Notes under the pieces: model-generated | The model's input: the letters and a program-made list of their open reading frames with translations, nothing else | Told to the model about the DNA's origin: nothing | Databases searched by the model: none | Shown: positions 42,945-48,423 of the stretch, in pieces | How the letters are laid out: each line of letters starts with the position of its first letter | Numbering within the stretch: position 1 is the first letter of the stretch | Translations under genes and position numbers: made by a program | NCBI GenBank assembly: GCA_016217675.1 | Contig: JACRHC010000100.1 | Coordinates: forward strand, 1 to 48,423 | Direction of reading: 5' to 3' | Length of the DNA: 48,423 nt | DNA from: Nitrospirota bacterium | GTDB taxonomy: Bacteria; Nitrospirota; Thermodesulfovibrionia; Thermodesulfovibrionales; UBA6898

Positions 42945-43339
42945 TCGTTAACCAGTTCCGTTCGGATCAGGGCAAGGATAGAGGAGTGGGGAACGATAAC
43001 GTATTTCTTTCCTTCAAACTCAATATCAACTGCAGCTTCCCTGAGGAATATGGCGTAATCGCCTTCTGATGCCTGAAGGGGGATATATTTAAGATCCTGC
43101 CGTTTCTTTGTTACCCAGGGTTCGTCAGAGGTATTGGGGTCATGGACAGGGTAACCGGGCCCCACCTTGACCACATACCCGCCATGCACCTTCTCTTTTT
43201 CCTTAACCGTGGCCGGGAGATAGAGGCCTGACGATGTCCTGTCCATCTTGTCATCAAGATCAATCAGCACCCTGTCGCCGACGATCACGATATTCTTTTT
43301 CGTCTTCATCATATCGGGCTCAGGTCTGCCGTCAGGCAT
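42941..43339 (-). CDS. GroES-like co-chaperonin family protein
   Basis: Start at 43339 overlaps the argB stop (ATGCCTGA); ATGs at 43312 and 43309 are also possible. The 132-residue protein contains IVIVGDRVLIDLDDKMDRTSSGLYLP, then VHGGYVVKVGPGYP and EGDYAIFLREAAVDIEFEGKKYVIVPHSSILALI, the cpn10 fold order. The mobile-loop Gly and the final VxxxxILAxI pattern are kept, but a 25-residue insertion with DPNTSDEPWVTKKRQDLK separates the strands. No groEL is adjacent, so it is unlikely to be the housekeeping GroES; a dedicated role is possible. Confidence 0.8.
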   Translation of the reverse strand: MPDGRPEPDMMKTKKNIVIVGDRVLIDLDDKMDRTSSGLYLPATVKEKEKVHGGYVVKVGPGYPVHDPNTSDEPWVTKKRQDLKYIPLQASEGDYAIFLREAAVDIEFEGKKYVIVPHSSILALIRTELVNE

Positions 43340-44216
43340 CGAGGATTTCCGTGCCGATACCCTCTTTGGTAAAGATCTCAAGCAGAAGACAGTGAGGGAT
43401 CCTTCCGTCTACAATGTGGGTTTTGCCCGCGCCTTCATTCAGTGCATTTGTGCATGCCTGCACCTTCGGCAGCATGCCGCCGGTTATGGTCCCATCTTTT
43501 ATCAGTCCGGGGATCTGCCCCTTTTTCAGCGTTGAGATGACCTTCCCTTTTTTATCTAACAACCCTGCCACATCGGTCAGGAGGATCAGTTTCTCGGCCT
43601 TAAGGGCTGCTGCAACGGCAGAGGCCACATAATCTGCGTTGATATTCAGCGTCTGTCCCTTCGGCCCCATGCCGATGGGAGCGATAACAGGGATGAAGCC
43701 GCTCTTCTCCAGTCCGTCGAGGATCGAAGGGTCGATCCGGGTGACCTCGCCCACAAGGCCAAGGTCAACGATCTCGCTCACACCGGTCTCGGGAGTCACT
43801 TTCCTGATGGTCTTTTTCTGCGCCGTAATCAGACCTCCGTCCTTGCCGCTCAGGCCGACCGCCCTGCCGCCATGCCTGTTTATGAGAGAAACGATCTCCT
43901 TGTTCACAAGGCCTCCAAGCACCATTTCGACAATGTCCATGGTCTCCTGATCAGTAACCCTCTGTCCCTGAACAAACGCGGGCTTTTTCCCCATCTTCTC
44001 CATAGTCGCAGATATCTTCGGTCCTCCGCCGTGAACGATCACGATCCTGATGCCGATGAAATTGAGCATGGCAACATCCTTGGCAAAAGACTCCTTCAGT
44101 TCGTCTTTGGTCTGCGCAGCACCGCCGTATTTGATGACAAAGGTCTTGCCGTAGAAATTTCTGATGTATGGGAGCGCATCGATCAGCACCTCTGCCTTCT
44201 CTATAATCTCTTTCAT
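43332..44216 (-). CDS. argB: Acetylglutamate kinase
   Basis: At 294 residues it is full length. It shows FVIKYGGAAQT at the phosphate site, IRIVIVHGGGPKIS, FVQGQRVTDQETMDIVEMVL GG, AVGLSGKDGGLI, GEVTRIDP, IPVIAPIGMGPKGQTLNINADYVA and KLILLTDVAGLLDKKG. It phosphorylates N-acetylglutamate in arginine synthesis. It overlaps fmdE by four bases upstream and the GroES-like gene downstream, so it lies in the middle of a coupled operon. No other arg genes are in view. Confidence 0.96.
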   Translation of the reverse strand: MKEIIEKAEVLIDALPYIRNFYGKTFVIKYGGAAQTKDELKESFAKDVAMLNFIGIRIVIVHGGGPKISATMEKMGKKPAFVQGQRVTDQETMDIVEMVLGGLVNKEIVSLINRHGGRAVGLSGKDGGLITAQKKTIRKVTPETGVSEIVDLGLVGEVTRIDPSILDGLEKSGFIPVIAPIGMGPKGQTLNINADYVASAVAAALKAEKLILLTDVAGLLDKKGKVISTLKKGQIPGLIKDGTITGGMLPKVQACTNALNEGAGKTHIVDGRIPHCLLLEIFTKEGIGTEILDA

Positions 44217-44806
44217 CTCTTCGTTCCTTTCTGTTCAAAACAGGGGACACAGAGTTTACGCCCATTTTGGGATTGTGCCTTTGGCTCTGCAACCATTTCG
44301 TTGCAGACTGCGCATCTGATCGTCTCGTAGATCTCCGCCTCAGGCGGCAGCATGCTCTTGCCTTTTGTCACGGCAAAGAGCTCATCGTCTCCGGCATCAA
44401 GGATCTGTCTTGTTCTTGCCGCTTTTCGTGAATGCACAAACTCAAGGACCTTCTTCGACCGGTCACCGTTCGCATAGAGGTCCCAATACTTCTTTTCCTC
44501 TTTTGTCCCAACAGGTTTTTCCCATATGACCGAGATTCTGATGCTCTTGCCCGAAGGTCTTCTGACAAAGGTGTACACGTGCTTGCCATAGTCCCTGAAT
44601 ATAAGATTGCCCTTGCCGAAGGTGCAGCCTGTCATCACCTGGACAGCATCGACAGCGCAGGAATTATTTTCAACAACGGCAACGATCTCCTCGTCTTCTG
44701 AACGGTTTTTTAGCTCTTTGAGCGCCCGCTGGGATACCCGGTATCCCAGAGCAAGGCCGGGGCAGGAATGTCCGTGAAAATCAATAACATCGTCATAACG
44801 TTTCAT
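44213..44806 (-). CDS. FmdE-family metal-binding protein
   Basis: Start at 44806 (MKRYDDVIDFHGHSCPGLAL) is preferred; a longer frame adds 44 residues unlike the family. The 197-residue protein has the FmdE signature FHGHSCPGLALGYR, ENNSCAVDAVQVMTGCTFGKGNL and a C-terminal zinc ribbon (CAVC...CVPC). FmdE is associated with molybdenum formylmethanofuran dehydrogenase in methanogens, but bacterial homologues are widespread and their role is unsettled. It heads the operon and is divergent from the polyamine genes. Confidence 0.9.
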   Translation of the reverse strand: MKRYDDVIDFHGHSCPGLALGYRVSQRALKELKNRSEDEEIVAVVENNSCAVDAVQVMTGCTFGKGNLIFRDYGKHVYTFVRRPSGKSIRISVIWEKPVGTKEEKKYWDLYANGDRSKKVLEFVHSRKAARTRQILDAGDDELFAVTKGKSMLPPEAEIYETIRCAVCNEMVAEPKAQSQNGRKLCVPCFEQKGTKR

Positions 44807-44918
44807 AACACGATTGTACACAAAAAAGGGATTGTTTGAACAGGGTTTACAGGAAGGGCTAAAGAGAAGCAATATGAGTTTAGACATTGATTGCGTCGAT
44901 AATCTGCAAATTCTTGGG

Positions 44919-44924
44919 TATAAT
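44919..44924 (+). promoter_or_regulatory. -10 element upstream of the carboxynorspermidine operon
   Basis: TATAAT at 44919-44924 lies 31 bp before the ATG at 44956, with AGGAGA seven bases before the ATG. No matching -35 at 16-18 bp is obvious. The 149-bp gap 44807-44955 also serves the divergent fmdE operon. Confidence 0.4.
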
Positions 44925-44955
44925 ATCAAATACCGCAAAAAACAGGAGAGTGCTC

Positions 44956-46194
44956 ATGAATAACACCAATAATCGTGGCAGACTAATGATAATCGGGGCT
45001 GGAGGCGTTGCAACCGTTGCAGCGCACAAGTGCGCACAGGTCCCCGAAGTATTCAGGGAAATAATGGTCGCAAGCAGAACACGCTCCAAGTGTGAGGCAA
45101 TCAGAAATGATATCAGACAGAGATACGGCAGAGACATTCAGACAGCACAGGTGGATGCTGACAATGTGCCGGAACTTGCTGGTCTGATAAAAAGCTATCA
45201 GCCGGATCTGGTCCTTAATCTTGCGCTGCCCTATCAGGACCTTCATATCATGGATGCCTGCCTTGAGACCGGGGTCCACTACATGGATACCGCCAATTAT
45301 GAGCCGCTGGATGTAGCCCACTTTGAATACAGCTGGCAATGGGCATATCAGGAGAAGTTCAGGCAGAAGGGGTTAATGGCAGTACTTGGTTCAGGCTTTG
45401 ATCCCGGCGTAACGAATATCTTTACCGCTTATGCTCAGAAACACCTCTTTGATGAAATACAGTATCTGGATATTCTGGACTGCAATGCCGGAAGCCACGG
45501 CCATGCCTTTGCCACGAACTTCAATCCTGAGATCAATATCCGGGAAGTGACCCAGATCGTCAGACACTGGGAAGACGGGAAGTGGATCGAGACGCCAGCG
45601 ATCATCGAAAAGGAGAGCGTGCATTTTGGCTTTGACTATCCGATAGCAGGCATGCAGGAAAGCTATCTTCTGTACCATGAAGAACTTGAATCGCTTGCGC
45701 AGAATATCAAGGGGCTGAAAAGGGCAAGATTCTGGATGACCTTCTCGGAGAATTACCTCAACCATCTGAGAGTACTCAAGAACGTGGGCATGACCAGGAT
45801 AGACGAGGTGGAGTATGAGGGACAGAAGGTTGTGCCGATAAAGTTTCTTAAGGCCCTGCTTCCTGAGCCGGCTTCTCTCGGAACAAAATATACCGGGAAG
45901 ACGGTTATCGGCAACATCATGACCGGGGAAAAAGATGGAAAGGTCCTTACCCGGTATATCTATAATGTATGCGACCATGAAGAGGCCTTCAAAGAGACAG
46001 GAACTCAGGCCATTGCGTACACAACCGGAGTCCCAGCAATGATCGGCGCGATGATGGTCCTCACAGGAGTCTGGCAGGGGGCCGGCGTGTACAACATGGA
46101 GCAGCTGGACCCGGACAGGTTCATGGAGGCATTGAATACATACGGCCTCCCCTGGAAAGTCGTTGAACATGCCGGGATGCCTGATAATATCTAA
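44956..46194 (+). CDS. Carboxynorspermidine dehydrogenase (saccharopine dehydrogenase family)
   Basis: Start at 44956 follows AGGAGA; the 412-residue protein begins with a Rossmann motif LMIIGAGGVATVAAHKC. It then has LVLNLALPYQDLHIMDACLETGVHYMDTANYE, LGSGFDPGVTNIFTAYAQ and CNAGSHGHAFATNFNPEINI, characteristic of the CASDH branch of the saccharopine dehydrogenase family. The enzyme joins aspartate semialdehyde to a diamine with NADPH, giving carboxynorspermidine or carboxyspermidine. The assignment is strengthened by the decarboxylase gene nine bases downstream. It is not the lysine-pathway enzyme, which lacks this partner. Confidence 0.92.
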   Translation: MNNTNNRGRLMIIGAGGVATVAAHKCAQVPEVFREIMVASRTRSKCEAIRNDIRQRYGRDIQTAQVDADNVPELAGLIKSYQPDLVLNLALPYQDLHIMDACLETGVHYMDTANYEPLDVAHFEYSWQWAYQEKFRQKGLMAVLGSGFDPGVTNIFTAYAQKHLFDEIQYLDILDCNAGSHGHAFATNFNPEINIREVTQIVRHWEDGKWIETPAIIEKESVHFGFDYPIAGMQESYLLYHEELESLAQNIKGLKRARFWMTFSENYLNHLRVLKNVGMTRIDEVEYEGQKVVPIKFLKALLPEPASLGTKYTGKTVIGNIMTGEKDGKVLTRYIYNVCDHEEAFKETGTQAIAYTTGVPAMIGAMMVLTGVWQGAGVYNMEQLDPDRFMEALNTYGLPWKVVEHAGMPDNI

Positions 46195-46203
46195 CGTCGG
46201 CCG

Positions 46204-47370
46204 ATGAACACAAAAGAGACAGATAGATTCATCAAGATTGCAAAGGGGCCTATAGAAACCCCGGTTTATCTTCTGGACGAATCCCTGATAGAAACGAATA
46301 TGAAGATCCTGCGGCATGTCAAGGAGCGCACAGGCTGCAAGGTCTTCCACGCATTAAAGGCGTACGCCTCTTTTGCCACTTTTCCGATGATGTCAAAATA
46401 TCTTGACGGCGTCTGTGCAAGCGGCCTGCATGAAGCGAGGCTCGGCAGGGAAGAATTCGGAAAAGAAGTGCATACCTTCAGTGCGGCATACCGCGAAACT
46501 GAGATAAAGCCTATCCTGAAATATTCAGATTCGATCATATTCAACTCATTCTATCAGTTCGGCAGATGGGGAAAGACTGCAAAAAGGAGCGGCGTCGAGA
46601 TAGGACTGCGGGTCAATCCGGAACATGCCGAAGTCACCACGGAAATTTACAATCCATGTGCTCCCTATTCGAGGCTGGGAATTGTCCATTCTCTGTTCAG
46701 GCAGGAATTCCCGCAGCACAGGAACATGGTGAATGGCCTTCACTTTCATGCTATGTGCCAGCAGAATGCAGATGTTCTTGAAAGAATATTAATGTCGTTC
46801 GAAAGGAACTACGGGAAATATATCAGGGGTTTGAAATGGGTGAATTTCGGTGGCGGACACCATATAACAAGAGACGATTACGATATTGAACTCCTGATCA
46901 GACTTATAAACAGATTTAAGACAAAATATGGAGTTCAGGTGCATCTTGAACCAGGAGAAGCAAGTGTCCACAATGCCGGCTTTTTGATCTCTACCGTGCT
47001 CGATATCGTGAAGAACAAGGCTGAGATTGCTATCATGGATACATCGGCAGAAACGCATATGCCAGACGTATTACTTATGCCATACAGACCTCACATACTT
47101 GGCTCAGGCAGCAAGAATGAAAAGAAATATCGATACAGGCTTGCGGGCCCGAGCTGCCTTGCAGGCGATGTCATCGGAGATTATTCCTTTGACAGGCCAT
47201 TGAAAAGAGGAGATAAACTCGTTTTTACGGATATGGCCCTGTACAGCATAGTTAAAAACACAACCTTTAATGGCATAAACCTGCCTGATATAGCGGTCTT
47301 AAGGGCCGGGGGCAAGGTTGAAGTTGTCAGAAGATTTGGATACAAGGATTACCGCAACAGACAGTCATAA
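46204..47370 (+). CDS. nspC: Carboxynorspermidine decarboxylase
   Basis: This 388-residue PLP enzyme of the alanine-racemase fold is typical NspC. It has TPVYLLDESLIETNMKIL, the PLP lysine K52 in HALKAYA, GLRVNPEHAEV, YNPCAPYSRLGI, GLHFHAMCQQNAD, VNFGGGHHIT, LEPGEASV and GPSCLAGDVIGDY. The cysteine and aspartate of the last motif belong to the second active-site half. It removes CO2 from carboxynorspermidine/carboxyspermidine to give norspermidine or spermidine, the alternative polyamine route of bacteria lacking SpeD/SpeE. Confidence 0.95.
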   Translation: MNTKETDRFIKIAKGPIETPVYLLDESLIETNMKILRHVKERTGCKVFHALKAYASFATFPMMSKYLDGVCASGLHEARLGREEFGKEVHTFSAAYRETEIKPILKYSDSIIFNSFYQFGRWGKTAKRSGVEIGLRVNPEHAEVTTEIYNPCAPYSRLGIVHSLFRQEFPQHRNMVNGLHFHAMCQQNADVLERILMSFERNYGKYIRGLKWVNFGGGHHITRDDYDIELLIRLINRFKTKYGVQVHLEPGEASVHNAGFLISTVLDIVKNKAEIAIMDTSAETHMPDVLLMPYRPHILGSGSKNEKKYRYRLAGPSCLAGDVIGDYSFDRPLKRGDKLVFTDMALYSIVKNTTFNGINLPDIAVLRAGGKVEVVRRFGYKDYRNRQS

Positions 47371-47464
47371 TAGTGCCGATTACTGCTGCATTCTGCGATC
47401 GCGAAGCGAGCGGAGAACAACGAGTTGAGCCCCACGCTATAGAGCGAGGGACTCAAACGAGGTG
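47371..47464. other. Intergenic structured stretch with direct-repeat arm
   Basis: This begins with the 15-bp repeat TAGTGCCGATTACTG (47371-47385), which recurs at 48227-48241. GTTGAGCCCC and GGGACTCAAAC near 47424-47459 form an imperfect hairpin that might terminate nspC. Confidence 0.4.
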
Positions 47465-47704
47465 TCAGGCACTTTTTTGGTGATGAGATGTGTACCAATC
47501 TACAAGTTGCCGAATCATTTTTTGATACGATGTGTGATTCTTTTTAGCTTCTTTTTTAAAGAATTCAATGCTTGATTTCTTCAGGGCGAGCGTCACCTTG
47601 ACATTGTCCTCCTTGAGGACCAGTTGATCCGGAGGTGGCAGAAAATCATTCACGACTTTCATCTTTCCCATCGGTTCATCTGTGTACTTAATTTTGCTCT
47701 TCAT
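47465..47704 (-). CDS. brnA: BrnA/CopG-type antitoxin
   Basis: The 79-residue protein has a disordered N-terminal half (PMGKMKVVNDFLPPPDQLVL) that should bind the toxin. A C-terminal ribbon-helix-helix follows: KVTLALKKSSIEFFKKEAKK then HTSYQKMIRQLVDWYTSHHQ. This is the BrnA arrangement, in which the toxin gene comes first. Its start overlaps the end of the BrnT gene by 17 bases. As a DNA-binding antitoxin it should autoregulate the pair. Confidence 0.85.
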   Translation of the reverse strand: MKSKIKYTDEPMGKMKVVNDFLPPPDQLVLKEDNVKVTLALKKSSIEFFKKEAKKNHTSYQKMIRQLVDWYTSHHQKSA

Positions 47705-47966
47705 ATAGTTTCCTTCCTTTCCTCCAATAGCCTGCTCCGAATATTCGGATGGTATGTCCTCTAAAAGTGAAACGAACAGTCATGATCCCTTCTCCGACAC
47801 GACCAATGCAATAATATCGATTCTCCTCAGCACTATGCTCCTCATCCTCCACGATGATGCGATGAGGGTCCAGAAAGGCATGTTGAGCAAACGAAAAAGG
47901 CACATTATGCTTTTTTTGATTTTCCCATTCCTTATCCTCGTCCCATTCAAAGTAGGTTTTCTTCAT
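47688..47966 (-). CDS. brnT: BrnT-family toxin
   Basis: Start at 47966 (MKKTYFEWDEDKEWENQKKH) rather than a longer frame to 48002. The 92-residue protein carries the BrnT signature: FEWDEDKEWENQKKHNVPFS FAQHAFLDP, RYYCIGRVGEGIMTVRFTFRG and IRIFGAGYWRKGRKLYEE with the C-terminal basic catalytic region. BrnT is a RelE-fold ribonuclease. The pair lies between 15-bp direct repeats and may have entered as a cassette. Confidence 0.9.
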   Translation of the reverse strand: MKKTYFEWDEDKEWENQKKHNVPFSFAQHAFLDPHRIIVEDEEHSAEENRYYCIGRVGEGIMTVRFTFRGHTIRIFGAGYWRKGRKLYEEQN

Positions 47967-47991
47967 CGGGTACACCTTAACACAGGTAAAG

Positions 47992-48210
47992 CTATTTAGC
48001 AATATAATTGTATGGCAATATATATGGCAAATGACTGATACTGATGAGTATGGGGAAATTGCATCTCCGCAAATAAGGCTTGAGACTGGCTATCTTGCCA
48101 ATAAAGCCGAGTTCAGGCAAAGTCTCAAAGTCATTTTCCTTGACCCCAAGCTTACTTCTCACGGGAACTAACATCTGAACGCGAGGTATTCTTCCTGTTA
48201 TCAACGCCAT
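47992..48210 (-). pseudogene. Possible decayed clan AA aspartyl-protease-like ORF
   Basis: From the ATG at 48208-48210 the frame reads MALITGRIPRVQMLVPV and later ELGFIGKIASL. The pattern GRIPR..x..VPV....LP(D)TGF(T/V)G resembles small retropepsin-like proteases of bacteria, but the catalytic DTG would be ELG here and similarity fades afterwards. A broken copy fits better than an active gene. This is a weak call from motif shape only. Confidence 0.3.
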
Positions 48211-48226
48211 GACAGTCTGCTTTGGA

Positions 48227-48241
48227 TAGTGCCGATTACTG
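48227..48241. repeat. 15-bp direct repeat, right copy
   Basis: TAGTGCCGATTACTG is identical to 47371-47385. The two copies bracket the BrnT/BrnA module and the protease-like remnant, 841 bp apart. The rest of the window (48242-48423) shows no gene or clear signal. Confidence 0.6.
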
Positions 48242-48423
48242 ATAGTGCAGTGCATCAGCCGGGAGCGTACAGCAAAAGTTTAAAGGCTCATGGTGAAAGT
48301 AAGTGGGTAAAAAGATGAGCTTGAAGCAGTATAGCATGGCGTCAGATAAGGGTAAAAGCGGTTTCATAGGGGAGCAAAAAGCTGTATGATTTGTGGATGG
48401 GAAAAAAGAGAGGCTTACAGGAC

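Noticed and set aside
42941..43381. GroES-like gene as the cell's main co-chaperonin
   Set aside because: It has a long insertion, lies between argB and rmuC, and has no groEL neighbour.
48242..48423. Short plus-strand frames at the right edge
   Set aside because: All are short, without convincing ribosome-binding sites or recognisable motifs; the segment is left unassigned.

Overview
The window looks like chromosome from an anaerobic, Gram-negative environmental bacterium. Supporting signs are a class I hybrid-cluster protein, full-length three-domain NifU with NifS, an FmdE-type Zn protein, Slp and other outer-membrane lipoproteins, bactofilin and a carboxynorspermidine pathway. Gene style and intergenic repeats suggest Nitrospirota or a former deltaproteobacterial lineage, but no marker gene settles this. 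I see no rRNA, tRNA or CRISPR array.

Layout. 1-1314: 5' part of a group II intron with its reverse transcriptase, inserted after codon 24 of an unknown ORF. 1401-7127: housekeeping and stress genes (DksA/TraR-like, hcp, a periplasmic protein, DedA, corA). 7134-21960: an accessory region with a roughly 2,000-residue Ig-like repeat surface protein, a frameshifted DUF1566/DUF5648/RHS toxin-like protein, two lipoproteins, two intact PIN toxin-antitoxin pairs, and many toxin-antitoxin remnants (AF2212-type, HicB/HicA, two VapC tails). The two edges of the Ig gene carry related debris, which implies an old duplication. 22055-28957: two paralogous membrane proteins behind a tandem operator, TPR, slp, bactofilin/M23 envelope genes, purM and nifUS. 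29072-38938: a type I restriction-modification operon read on the minus strand, in the order hsdM, GIY-YIG, hsdS, SIR2, nuclease-like protein, truncated fic, antitoxin/RelE toxin, hsdR. Fic-antitoxin-like pieces lie at its end and inside it. 39235-44806: a tightly overlapped minus-strand operon fmdE-argB-GroES-like-rmuC-mtgA, followed by a PAS-GGDEF cyclase. 44956-47370: carboxynorspermidine dehydrogenase and decarboxylase. 47371-48241: a BrnT/BrnA module and a decayed aspartyl-protease-like ORF between 15-bp direct repeats.

The strongest lead is the composite defence operon. A SIR2-domain effector and a putative PD-(D/E)XK-like partner are translationally placed inside hsdMSR, together with toxin-antitoxin and Fic material. 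A second lead is a dispersed hairpin family with a conserved loop (TCGAC..GCTC or its complement) and divergent but self-complementary stems. It has invaded the 3' ends of hsdM and the GIY-YIG gene and added matching C-terminal tails.
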